Of a stretch of 64,000 bases of DNA, positions 17,213 through 24,749 are shown one piece after another. The stretch comes from Mycobacterium sherrisii (GTDB lineage Bacteria; Actinomycetota; Actinomycetes; Mycobacteriales; Mycobacteriaceae), in the NCBI RefSeq assembly GCF_002102355.1, contig NZ_LQPT01000093.1, positions 1 to 64,000 of the forward strand. Reading direction: 5' to 3'. The first letter of the stretch is position 1. The number at the start of each line of letters is the position of its first letter. Made by a program: the position numbers and the translations under genes. A model generated the notes under the pieces. The model was not told the DNA's origin. It did not search any database and saw only the letters and a program-made list of their open reading frames with translations.

Positions 17213-17733
17213 TCGGAGTTCGGCGGCGGGCTCGGTGCCGCGCTGAGGACTTCGTCCTCGAACGTCGACATCGCCGTGAGCATCGCGGTGAAGACCCGGT
17301 GCGCGGCCAGCAAGTCGTCGTCGCTCAGATCGGCCATCGCGGCGCTGAAATGAGCGCCGAGTGGTTTGAAAAACGAGTGCGCCATGCTCATCCCGGTGGG
17401 CTCATAACGCAACAGCCACTTCCGCCGGTCCTGCGGGTCTGCTTCGCGGCGAATGTGGCCGGCCTCGATCATGCGGTCGACGAGGTAGGTGATGGCCGCC
17501 GGCGACACATCCATCCGCTGCCGTAACTGCGCGGAGGTCAACGGCTCTCCCGCCGTCTCGGCGACCATGATGTGCAGCAGCGCGTGAAAGTCGCTGCTGC
17601 TCACCTCGTTCATCCGGGCGAAATGGCGGCCGACGCGATCCGATCTCGCGGTGATGGCCCGCAAATCGGCCGACAACGATCGTTCCAACTCGGCCCGGCT
17701 GAGTTGCTGGTCAGATGTGCGGCGCTTGGTCAC
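17179..17733 (-). CDS. MarR-family transcriptional regulator of the carotenoid locus
   Basis: A 184-residue winged-helix regulator. The DNA-binding core is LTSAQLRQRMDVSPAAITYLVDRMIEAGHIRREADPQDRRKWLL (about residues 75-118), with the classic D-x-R-D/R wing. The flanking helices form the dimer interface, and a proline-rich tail ends the protein. It is the last gene of the minus-strand crt run, and its 3' end overlaps the convergent glycosyltransferase gene. In Corynebacterium glutamicum a MarR protein, CrtR, represses carotenoid genes and responds to GGPP. A comparable role is likely here but not shown. The palindromes near 14724 and 26042 are candidate sites. Confidence 0.85.
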   Translation of the reverse strand: MTKRRTSDQQLSRAELERSLSADLRAITARSDRVGRHFARMNEVSSSDFHALLHIMVAETAGEPLTSAQLRQRMDVSPAAITYLVDRMIEAGHIRREADPQDRRKWLLRYEPTGMSMAHSFFKPLGAHFSAAMADLSDDDLLAAHRVFTAMLTAMSTFEDEVLSAAPSPPPNSDQRAARQGAAQ

Positions 17734-17841
17734 TTCCCGGATCCTTCATCAGATGTCCCAGCGTATCCGCGCGCTCGAGGGTGAACTACCCGAGCCGGTG
17801 CGTGTCGGGGGCGGACCTGGCGGAGCCGCGGGTGGGCCGGG

Positions 17842-18169
17842 TCAGGTTCGGGTCGGGTCGTGGCCCCAATTCATCAGCGAATAACGCCACGCGGAATCCT
17901 GCACATCCCCGCGCGGTCGTTGGGTCAGATGCCGCTTGGCGTAGCCGACGACCTTACGCATGTGTGCGTAGTCGTCCTCGTCGAGATCGGAGCGGTTGGC
18001 ACGCAGGATGGCGACGATCCGACGGCCGCTGGCGTCCGGTCGACTCCTGGTTTCCGTGCTTTTGACCTACGCTCTTCGATTCCGCTGTCGCCAGCCACTT
18101 TTCGAGCTCCTCGGCCGTCATGTTGACCGTCTGGTGAAATTGTGTCCACACGATATCGGTGTCGGTCAT
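17842..18169 (-). pseudogene. DUF3140 protein with a single frameshift
   Basis: From ATG 18169 the frame reads MTDTDIVWTQFHQTVNMTAE and on to GQKHGNQESTG, the start of a DUF3140 protein. One base in excess near 18032-18036 then breaks it. The next frame continues with the family's own sequence: ASGRRIVAILRANRSDLDED, YAHMRKVVGYAKRHLTQRP and WRYSLMNWGHD, ending at TGA 17842-17844. The repaired protein would be about 108 residues. The intact second half suggests a recent mutation or a sequencing error rather than old decay. DUF3140 genes usually sit next to DUF2945 genes, as here. Confidence 0.8.
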
Positions 18170-18184
18170 TCGCCACCCCCGACT

Positions 18185-18397
18185 TCAGCGGCGCCGCAGC
18201 GCGCCGGGCTTGTGCACGGCGTCGGCGCCGGTCTTGTCGCTGCGCACCAGGTATTGCGGATCCTCTTTCGACGCGCGCACGGTGCGCCCCGCCGCCGCAG
18301 TGTCCGAGGTGATGACGCGCACGGCGACGCCCGTCACCGTCGTTGCGTGGCTGCGCCATTCGACCTTGTCGCCCTTACGAAGTATGTTGTCGACCAA
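18185..18397 (-). CDS. DUF2945 (Tudor-like) small protein
   Basis: A 70-residue basic protein starting MVDNILRKGDKVEWRSHATT, with QYLVRSDKTGADAVHKPGAL at the end. This is the DUF2945 / hypervirulence-associated Tudor-domain family, a small SH3-like beta barrel of unknown role. It starts 15 bases after the Rieske gene and lies 16 bases before the DUF3140 reading frame, within the long minus-strand run. The two small genes often travel as a pair in mycobacteria; why they are inside the pigment operon is unclear. Confidence 0.8.
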   Translation of the reverse strand: MVDNILRKGDKVEWRSHATTVTGVAVRVITSDTAAAGRTVRASKEDPQYLVRSDKTGADAVHKPGALRRR

Positions 18398-18411
18398 GTG
18401 TTTTCACCTTC

Positions 18412-19413
18412 CTAGCGGGATGTTCCGGCGCGTAGAGCGTAACGGCGTTCGGCGTAGTCGAGATCGTCGCGCCACAGCCGGTTGGCCGCATAGCGCGCCA
18501 GCGGGGTGATCAGGGGCGCGGCGCGCTCGGCGTGCCGGAACCCGGGGCGTCCGGAGTGCGCGACGACCGCTTCGACGACCGCGACCCTGGGGGTGCCGTC
18601 CGGCCCCGGGCCCAACGGCGTCGCGTGGGTTTCCACCACGCTGCCGGTGCCTTCGCCCTCGACGATGCGCATGACGATGGTGCGTGCGTCCGGGCTGGTG
18701 AACTCCGCGAGCACCGGCACCCCGAAGGGGCCCATCCGGAACGTGACCGCGACGACGAACCGGTCGTCGGTTTCGGTCGGGGCGCTCAACACCTCGAGGC
18801 GGGTGAACGAGTACGGGTGAAACCAGGCGCCGTGCCAGGGATCGAGCCGGTTGGCGATGATGTCGCAAGTCTCGCAGCGACCGACGCTGCGGGCGACGGC
18901 GTGCACCGTCGGGCCGGGCGGTCTTTCCGGCACGATCGGCGCGTCCAACGGTGCCTCGTTGCCGACGGCGTCCAGACGCACCCAGGTCAGCACGCCGTCG
19001 TCGTGGCTGGGCAACGGCCTCCAGCGCATCTTGCAGCTCTGCCCGTCGAACGCCAAACCATGCCAGCGACAGAACAACACGCCGTCGCGCACGGCGCCGG
19101 TGGCCAGATCCGCCCCCAGGTGCGGACACACGGCGGGACCGACGCACAGATGTCCGTCGCGATCCCGCCAGGCCACGAGTTCGATGCCGGCGACCCGGGC
19201 GCCGAACGGGCGGTCTGCACGGACGTCGCGGCTGGCGGCGAAGACGTACCAGTTTCCCGTCGGCCTGCGCTGGGACCTGCGCAACGCGGCCTCGATGATG
19301 CTCGGCTTCGCCTCGGCATGGGTCGGCCGTTGCTCGGCCCACGGATGGTGCGGCAGCATCTCGATCGGCCAGCCTTTCGGCCAGCGGTGCCGGAGTCGGT
19401 CGCGGGTGTTCAT
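18412..19413 (-). CDS. Rieske [2Fe-2S] protein (DUF5914 type), carotenoid-associated
   Basis: A 333-residue protein with an N-terminal Rieske domain: the cluster ligands are CPH (in VCPHLGADL) and CxxH (in LFCRWHGLAF), spaced 16 residues. The C-terminal two thirds match the DUF5914-type domain found with Rieske proteins in actinobacterial pigment loci, with CETCDIIANRLDPWHGAWFHPYSF, where paired Cys and His could bind iron. It is probably an oxygenase-like enzyme; hydroxylation of a carotenoid ring is a guess from context. ATG 19413 overlaps the stop of the crtU-like gene. The frame extends far upstream without family likeness. Confidence 0.8.
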   Translation of the reverse strand: MNTRDRLRHRWPKGWPIEMLPHHPWAEQRPTHAEAKPSIIEAALRRSQRRPTGNWYVFAASRDVRADRPFGARVAGIELVAWRDRDGHLCVGPAVCPHLGADLATGAVRDGVLFCRWHGLAFDGQSCKMRWRPLPSHDDGVLTWVRLDAVGNEAPLDAPIVPERPPGPTVHAVARSVGRCETCDIIANRLDPWHGAWFHPYSFTRLEVLSAPTETDDRFVVAVTFRMGPFGVPVLAEFTSPDARTIVMRIVEGEGTGSVVETHATPLGPGPDGTPRVAVVEAVVAHSGRPGFRHAERAAPLITPLARYAANRLWRDDLDYAERRYALRAGTSR

Positions 19414-20942
19414 CGCGTCCGCCGTTGCCGTTGTGCCAGCGCTCGAAGGAGTTTCGACCGTCCGGCCAGGGGAACGGTGGTCAGCTCGTGGCCGGCCAGC
19501 CCCCATCCGGTGAGTAGTCGGTTGGCGGCGATCCAGCCCGTGGTGGCGGCGCGTTCCATCAGTGCCACCGGCAGGTCGACCCGAATCCCGTCGCCGGCCA
19601 ACATCAGCGCGGGATGCGGCGTCGTCACGGTCGGTCGCCGCGCATGCGTGCCGGGGGCGAACAGCGGGCAGTCGCTGCGGCGCAGCACGCGTTCGTGCAG
19701 CACGCGCGCGGCCGCCGTCTCGGGATATATTCGATGCAGTTGCTGGATCCCGTCCTCTGGCGAGGTATCGGAATCGACTGCATACGAGTGCAGTTCGACG
19801 ACCGAGCCGCGGGTGCGGCGCGCCCAGGCGGCGGCTTCGCGTTCGTATCGTTCGAGCACGCTGATGTTGTCCAGCGGTGGATGGCCCGAGGTGCCCAAAA
19901 ACGGCGCCCGGCCGGAGTCGACCGGCCGGTCCAGCCACAGCCGATGCACGACAAACGGTGGGGCGGTGCGCAGGTCCCGGATTCGGGCGCGCCACCGGTC
20001 ATCGCCGAGTCCCGGGGATGCCGCCACGACCTGTTGCAGACCGGCCACATCGGCGGCCAGCACGACTGCGTCGGCGCCCAGCCGGTCGCCCGAGTGTGTT
20101 TCGACGTACCCGGATGCCGCTGCGGCCAGGTTGATCCGCCGCACCTCGGTGCCGAGGTGCACTCGAACTCCTCGGTCCTGCAATTGCTGCCGCAGCGGAT
20201 CCCACAGGCTCGCATCGAAATTCGCGTTGGCGACGTCGAAGATCAGGCCCTCGCGCGAGCCCAGGAAGTAGATGTGGAACATCGTCGCCAACTCGGCGGC
20301 CGAGAGTTGTTCCGGTGCGGCGAAGAAGCTGCGGGAGAACACCTCAAACGCGAGATGCCGTGCGGATTCCGGGAAGTTGATGCACTTCAAAAAGGTTTCG
20401 GCGTTGAGATGATCGAGCTGGGAGTAGATGTCGGGCACCGACACGGCGGCCAGTGGGGCGGCGGCGCGAGCGTCCAGGCGCAGCAAGTCACCGAATCGAA
20501 ACGTCGGGCTGCGCAAGGCGAATGCCACCGCGTTCCACGGTGGTGTGCGCGGCAGCCCCCGAAAGGTGTCTCGCCGGCCCGCACCGTCGACCAACGGATA
20601 GTCGTCGACGGGTACCAGCATCCGCAACTGCGGGTCGACGCGGCGCAACAGCGACCGCAGGTTGTAGTACTGGCGGAAGAAGGCGTGGAATCCCCGGTTC
20701 ATCGCGAAGCTGTTGTCCGAGTGCGGGTTTGCGGGCTCCGTCCAGCCGCCCACCCGGCCGCCCAGGTAGGGTTCGCGCTCCACGACGTCGACGGCGACGC
20801 CGCGCTCGGCCAAGGCGGTGGCCGCTGTCAGCCCGGCAATGCCCCCGCCGACCACCACGGCCCGGGGGCGCGACGACAGCGCGCCCGCGTCGGGCAGCCC
20901 AGCCGGTGCGGGGTGCCGGTGGCGGCGCCGGTCGGTCGTCAC
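19410..20942 (-). CDS. crtU: CrtU-like carotene desaturase/methyltransferase (aromatic end-group formation)
   Basis: A 510-residue FAD-dependent enzyme. The FAD motif is AVVVGGGIAGLTAATALAERG near residues 29-49. It is followed by GFHAFFRQYYNLRSLLRRVD and HLAFEVFSRSFFAAPEQLSA with MFHIYFLGSREGLIFDV, all of which I recall from actinobacterial CrtU (isorenieratene synthase). CrtU converts the beta-ionone rings of beta-carotene to aromatic rings with methyl migration. The C-terminal FAD-closing segment is MLAGDGIRVDLPVALMERAATTG. GTG 20942 overlaps the previous stop (GTGA). With crtYcYd, crtB, crtI and crtE upstream this predicts isorenieratene (leprotene) or a derivative. A generic CrtI-like oxidoreductase is the alternative. 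Confidence 0.8.
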   Translation of the reverse strand: MTTDRRRHRHPAPAGLPDAGALSSRPRAVVVGGGIAGLTAATALAERGVAVDVVEREPYLGGRVGGWTEPANPHSDNSFAMNRGFHAFFRQYYNLRSLLRRVDPQLRMLVPVDDYPLVDGAGRRDTFRGLPRTPPWNAVAFALRSPTFRFGDLLRLDARAAAPLAAVSVPDIYSQLDHLNAETFLKCINFPESARHLAFEVFSRSFFAAPEQLSAAELATMFHIYFLGSREGLIFDVANANFDASLWDPLRQQLQDRGVRVHLGTEVRRINLAAAASGYVETHSGDRLGADAVVLAADVAGLQQVVAASPGLGDDRWRARIRDLRTAPPFVVHRLWLDRPVDSGRAPFLGTSGHPPLDNISVLERYEREAAAWARRTRGSVVELHSYAVDSDTSPEDGIQQLHRIYPETAAARVLHERVLRRSDCPLFAPGTHARRPTVTTPHPALMLAGDGIRVDLPVALMERAATTGWIAANRLLTGWGLAGHELTTVPLAGRSKLLRALAQRQRRTR

Positions 20943-21661
20943 GGCGCCACCCCCACGAAGGTGTGCACGACATCGCGTTCCCAACCCGGCACGGTGTCGC
21001 TGTGCACCGCCACCAAGCCCGCCTCGGTCAGCCGGTTCCGAAACTGCGTGGCCCCGTCGAAGGCCAGCACGCTGCGCCACAGGTGCCGGTACAACACCGT
21101 GTCCCGGGTGTGCCACCAGCCCGCCGGGATGATGATGCCCCAACACACCGCGTGCCAAAGCCAGGTCGCCGCACGGGAATCGCGCACCGAGTACTCGTGC
21201 ACCGCCAGCGTGCCGCCCGGGCGCAGCAGGGCGCGAAACGCGGGCAGCGCAGCATCCGGGTCGGCCAGGTTGCGCAGCAGGTAGGCCGCCAGGATGCCGT
21301 CGAACGGGCCGGCGACGCCGTGCTCGTCGAGGTCTTCGACGCGCGCGTGCACGAATCGGACCGACGCCGGCCAGTCCTTGGCCCGCGCGGCATCCAGCAT
21401 TGCGCCCGCGGCGTCGACCGCGACGATCTGAGCCTCGGGAGCCGCCCGCAGCAGCGCCGCCGTCGAGGCGCCGGTGCCGCAGCCCGCGTCCAGCAGCCGC
21501 AGGCCGCGGCCCCGGTCGGGGATTCGCATCCGGCGCGCGGACAGTTCGAGACCGGCGTGATAGCCGGGGTTGGCGCCGACCAGCCGGTCATAGGCGCGCG
21601 CCCCGACGTTGAAGGCGTCGGGCACGTCGTCGCGCGGCAGACCCCGATTATCGATGCGCAC
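20939..21661 (-). CDS. UbiE-like SAM methyltransferase of the crt operon
   Basis: A 240-residue class I methyltransferase: LRLLDAGCGTGASTAALLRAAP (motif I, near 52-73), IVAVDAAGAML, FDGILAAYLLRNLADPDAAL (motif IV) and LLRPGGTLAVHEYSV. A tryptophan-rich segment (WLWHAVCWGIIIPAGWWH) follows and may touch the membrane or a lipid substrate. Methyltransferase genes occur at the same place in other actinobacterial aromatic carotenoid clusters, but isorenieratene synthesis does not need an outside methyl group, so its substrate is unknown. GTG 21661 overlaps the end of crtYd by 14 bases, and its stop overlaps the crtU start. Confidence 0.8.
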   Translation of the reverse strand: MRIDNRGLPRDDVPDAFNVGARAYDRLVGANPGYHAGLELSARRMRIPDRGRGLRLLDAGCGTGASTAALLRAAPEAQIVAVDAAGAMLDAARAKDWPASVRFVHARVEDLDEHGVAGPFDGILAAYLLRNLADPDAALPAFRALLRPGGTLAVHEYSVRDSRAATWLWHAVCWGIIIPAGWWHTRDTVLYRHLWRSVLAFDGATQFRNRLTEAGLVAVHSDTVPGWERDVVHTFVGVAP

Positions 21662-21959
21662 GCTGATACTCCCACAACAGCAGGACGGCGGTGACCAGTG
21701 CGAAGCCGAACAGGAAGTCCTCGACCGGGATGTCGAGCGGGAACCGCACCCCGCTGGTGTCGCGGTCGTGGTAGATCACCACCGGCGCGCTGGTCTTGGT
21801 CAGCCAGCCATCCACCGGCACTTGGAAACCGAGCACGATCAGCATCGTCAACCAGTACGCCAGCCGGCGAAACAACCCGGTACGCAGCAGCGTGAATTCC
21901 AGCCCGATCACCGTCAGCACCGACACGACCGCGGGCACGGTGTAGCCCAAGCCGGTCAT
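21648..21959 (-). CDS. crtYd: Lycopene beta-cyclase subunit CrtYd
   Basis: A 103-residue, three-helix membrane protein. This is the second half of the heterodimeric lycopene cyclase known from actinobacteria. The conserved end of the cyclase domain is FPLDIPVEDFLFGFALVTAVLLLWEY, with the Pro-Val-Glu-Asp-Phe motif matching the PIEE/PVED motif of CrtYc-type subunits. ATG 21959 overlaps the crtYc stop (ATGA), as expected for a coupled pair. Together they form beta rings at both ends of lycopene. Confidence 0.92.
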   Translation of the reverse strand: MTGLGYTVPAVVSVLTVIGLEFTLLRTGLFRRLAYWLTMLIVLGFQVPVDGWLTKTSAPVVIYHDRDTSGVRFPLDIPVEDFLFGFALVTAVLLLWEYQRAHR

Positions 21960-22279
21960 CGGCGTTTGCTCCGAGCCAGGATGGCGGTCACCGCGTTGTA
22001 GGTCAGCAGGCCGCACAACGGAATCACCACGAAGAACAGCACTTCCTCGATGGGTATCCCGAACGGGATGTGCAGGCCGCTGATGTAGGCGCTGTTGTAG
22101 GTCCACACCCCGGCGGCGATGGCGATGGCGTCCCAGACCAGGAATACGGCCGCCACTGATAGCACGGCGCGCAGTACCCGACGTGGTTGTCGGTAGACCC
22201 CGGGGCCGAAAAGTTCCAGCGGCGCGGTGATCGCCAGGCACAGCCCCAGCACGATCAGGTATTGCCAATGGTCAGTCAT
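21956..22279 (-). CDS. crtYc: Lycopene beta-cyclase subunit CrtYc
   Basis: A 107-residue, three-helix membrane protein. The signature IPFGIPIEEVLFFVVIPLCGLL is the PIEE motif of heterodimeric lycopene cyclases, with VWDAIAIAAGVWTYN before it. ATG 22279 overlaps the stop of crtB. It works with CrtYd as one enzyme; neither half is expected to act alone. The presence of both intact halves indicates cyclic carotenoids rather than lycopene as an intermediate. Confidence 0.92.
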   Translation of the reverse strand: MTDHWQYLIVLGLCLAITAPLELFGPGVYRQPRRVLRAVLSVAAVFLVWDAIAIAAGVWTYNSAYISGLHIPFGIPIEEVLFFVVIPLCGLLTYNAVTAILARSKRR

Positions 22280-23229
22280 GCCGCGCCGTGATCTTGTTGA
22301 TAGGACTCGGCGAGTCGCAGACGCCACGACCGCAGCAGACCGCCCGCGGCGACGCGCAATCGTCGCGACGTGGCGACAGTGGCGCGTCCGCTGAATACCG
22401 AGAAGTCGCTTGCCTCAATGCGATCCAGGATCTCCGAATACAGCGTCAACGCGGTACTGACACAGGGGCGTGAGCGCGGGGCCAGCGCCGAGATGCCCTC
22501 GGCGGCGAAGCGGTAGATCGTGCGGGTGATGTCGTGCTGGGCCGCCAACGCGGCACGCACCCGCGGGTCGGTGCGGCGCTGCTCGTGGCACCACAGTAGT
22601 AGTTCGCGGTCGACGTCGAAGCTCGCGAGTTCGTCGGCGGGCAGGTAGATCCGGTTGCGTTGCAGGTCCTCGTCGACGTCGCGCAGAAAGTTGGTGAGCT
22701 GAAAGGCGCGACCCAGCGCGGCCGCGTGCGGTGCCGCCTCGTCGGGGTCACCGACGGTTCCCAGGATCGGAAGCATTTGCAGGCCAATCACTTCCGCCGA
22801 TCCGCGCATGTACACGTTGAGCGCGGCGCGGGTGGGGTAGTCGGTGACGGTGAGGTCCATCCGCATGGAGTTGAGGAAGTCCTCGAACAACTCCGCGGCT
22901 ATCCCGTAACGTCCGATCGTGTCGGTGACCGCGGCGATCACCGGTTCTTGCCGATGCCGCCCGCCGGCGAAGAGGTGTTCGGAGAGGCGCTGCAGGCGTC
23001 GGGCGCGGGTGGCGGTGTCCAGCGCGGGGTCGAATTCGTCGAGGATGTCATCGGCGTGGCGGGCGAAGCCGTACAGCGCGTGCACGGCCGGGCGCTGGTC
23101 GGGGGCCAGCAGTCGGGTGGCCAGGAAGTAGGTGCGGCCGTGCTGAGCGGCGATCCGCCGGCAATGGCGGTAGGCCAGGCGAAGCGCCGGGTCCGCGACG
23201 CCGGCCGCATCCAGTTCGGTGCGGATCAT
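22276..23229 (-). CDS. crtB: Phytoene synthase
   Basis: A 317-residue trans-isoprenyl diphosphate synthase that condenses two GGPP to phytoene. Both Asp-rich motifs are visible: ALYGFARHADDILDE (DDILDE, near residue 60) and LGRAFQLTNFLRDVDEDLQRNRIYLP (DVDED, near 180). YFLATRLLAPDQRPAVHAL is the expected N-terminal segment. Length is normal. ATG 23229 overlaps the crtI stop (ATGA), so synthesis is coupled to the desaturase. It takes GGPP from CrtE two genes upstream. Confidence 0.95.
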   Translation of the reverse strand: MIRTELDAAGVADPALRLAYRHCRRIAAQHGRTYFLATRLLAPDQRPAVHALYGFARHADDILDEFDPALDTATRARRLQRLSEHLFAGGRHRQEPVIAAVTDTIGRYGIAAELFEDFLNSMRMDLTVTDYPTRAALNVYMRGSAEVIGLQMLPILGTVGDPDEAAPHAAALGRAFQLTNFLRDVDEDLQRNRIYLPADELASFDVDRELLLWCHEQRRTDPRVRAALAAQHDITRTIYRFAAEGISALAPRSRPCVSTALTLYSEILDRIEASDFSVFSGRATVATSRRLRVAAGGLLRSWRLRLAESYQQDHGAA

Positions 23230-24749
23230 CGCAGCGGCACCTTCACGTCGAGTACCGTTGCGGGCCGGTGCCTTTCGTCGCGCGAGCCGGTGACGCGCTC
23301 GGCGGCCAGCCGTCCGGAGATCATCGTCGTGGGCACCCCCACGCCGGGCACGGTCGACGATCCGGCCAGCGCGACGTTGGCAATTCCGCGCACGGTGTTG
23401 GCCGGCCGGAACGGGCCGGTCTGGGCGAAGGTGTGGGCAAGCGCGAACGGCGTCCCGGCCGCCATGCCCTGGTCGGCCCAATCGGCGGGGGTGTGCAGGC
23501 CCAGCAGTTCGGCGCCCGCGCCCAGCTCGGGCAGCAGGCGCTCGCGCACCGCTTCCAGCAAGGTGCCGGCATACGCCCGGCCTTGCCGCGACCAATCGAT
23601 GGCCCCCCGGGACAGGTTCGGCGCCGGGGCCAGCACGTAGAGCAGGCCGCGCCCGTCCGGCGCCAGGGTGGGGTCGCCGACCGTGGGGCGCGTCACCAGC
23701 AGCGAGGGGTCCCGCATGGTTCGGCCGTCGCGGATGATGTCGGTGAACGTCTGCTCCCAAGACTCGCCGAACAGGATCGTGTGATGAGCGTGCGGTGTCG
23801 CGTCGGCGGGGCGGAATCCCACGTGCATCACCACGGCCGAGGGCGCGGGGCGCAGCGGTATGACCCGGCGCGGCCGCCGGCCCACCAGCCGGTAGGTTTC
23901 TGGTAGCTCGGTGGTCAGCACGACCGCGTCGCACCGGATGCGTTCGCCGTCGTCGGTGCGCACCGCCGTGACCCGGCCACCCGTTCGGTCGAGCGCAGAA
24001 ACCGTTGTCCGGTAACGGAACTCGACTCCGGTCTGGACCGCGGCGGCCGCGAGTCCGTCGGGCAGTGCGCGCACCCCGCCGCGCGGGAAGAAGACCCCGG
24101 CGACCGTGTCCATGTAGGCGATCACCGAATAGACCGCCAAGGCGTGCTGCGGCGCGACGCCGGCATACAGCGACTGGAACGTGAAGATCCGCCGCAGCCG
24201 CGGATCGGTGATGTGGCGTTTGACCATGGTGTCCCAGCGCCGGAATCCGCCGATTGCCGCCAGTTGCACCAGTCGCCGGTTGACCAGCGACAGCGGCGAA
24301 TTGAAGTTGGAGCCGATGAACCCGTCGAACTCGGTGCGGTAGAGACGTTGCAGCCACGCCCGCAAGCGCAGGTACCCCGCGGCCTGTGCCGGGCCGGCGA
24401 ATTCGCGTACCGCGGCCGTCATCCGGTCGGCGTCGGCGTGCACGTCGATGCTGCTGCCGTCGGCGAACATCGCCCGATAGGCCGGATCGACCGGCCGCAG
24501 GTCGACGAAGTGCGCACGTTCTTTCCCCGTGGCAGCGAAGGTTTCGTCGATGATGTCGGGCATGGTGAGCACGGTGGGCCCGGTGTCGATCCGATAGCCG
24601 GCGACGTCGAGGCGTCCCGCTCGTCCGCCGGGCCAGGCCTGGCGCTCGACGACCGTCACCTCCCGTCCCCGACCGGCCAGGTGCAGTGCCGCGGACAGGC
24701 CCGCGAATCCGGCGCCCACCACGACCACCCGGTCCGGTGCGGCGTTCAT
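23226..24749 (-). CDS. crtI: Phytoene desaturase
   Basis: A 507-residue FAD-dependent bacterial-type desaturase that takes phytoene to lycopene. The N-terminal FAD motif is VVVVGAGFAGLSAALHLAGRG with VVERQAWPGGRAGR and DTGPTVLTMPDIIDE. The middle holds FTFQSLYAGVAPQHALAVYSVIAYMD, and the C-terminal bacterial desaturase signature is NVALAGSSTVPGVGVPTTMISGRLAAERV. ATG 24749 is chosen at the start of the family likeness; it overlaps the stop of crtE. All parts of the fold are present and in frame. Confidence 0.95.
   Translation of the reverse strand: MNAAPDRVVVVGAGFAGLSAALHLAGRGREVTVVERQAWPGGRAGRLDVAGYRIDTGPTVLTMPDIIDETFAATGKERAHFVDLRPVDPAYRAMFADGSSIDVHADADRMTAAVREFAGPAQAAGYLRLRAWLQRLYRTEFDGFIGSNFNSPLSLVNRRLVQLAAIGGFRRWDTMVKRHITDPRLRRIFTFQSLYAGVAPQHALAVYSVIAYMDTVAGVFFPRGGVRALPDGLAAAAVQTGVEFRYRTTVSALDRTGGRVTAVRTDDGERIRCDAVVLTTELPETYRLVGRRPRRVIPLRPAPSAVVMHVGFRPADATPHAHHTILFGESWEQTFTDIIRDGRTMRDPSLLVTRPTVGDPTLAPDGRGLLYVLAPAPNLSRGAIDWSRQGRAYAGTLLEAVRERLLPELGAGAELLGLHTPADWADQGMAAGTPFALAHTFAQTGPFRPANTVRGIANVALAGSSTVPGVGVPTTMISGRLAAERVTGSRDERHRPATVLDVKVPLR

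Noticed and set aside
18412-19995. A longer Rieske protein starting near 19995
   Set aside because: The extra 194 residues overlap the crtU-like gene in another frame and are Arg/Ala-rich; ATG 19413 fits the overlap pattern of the operon.
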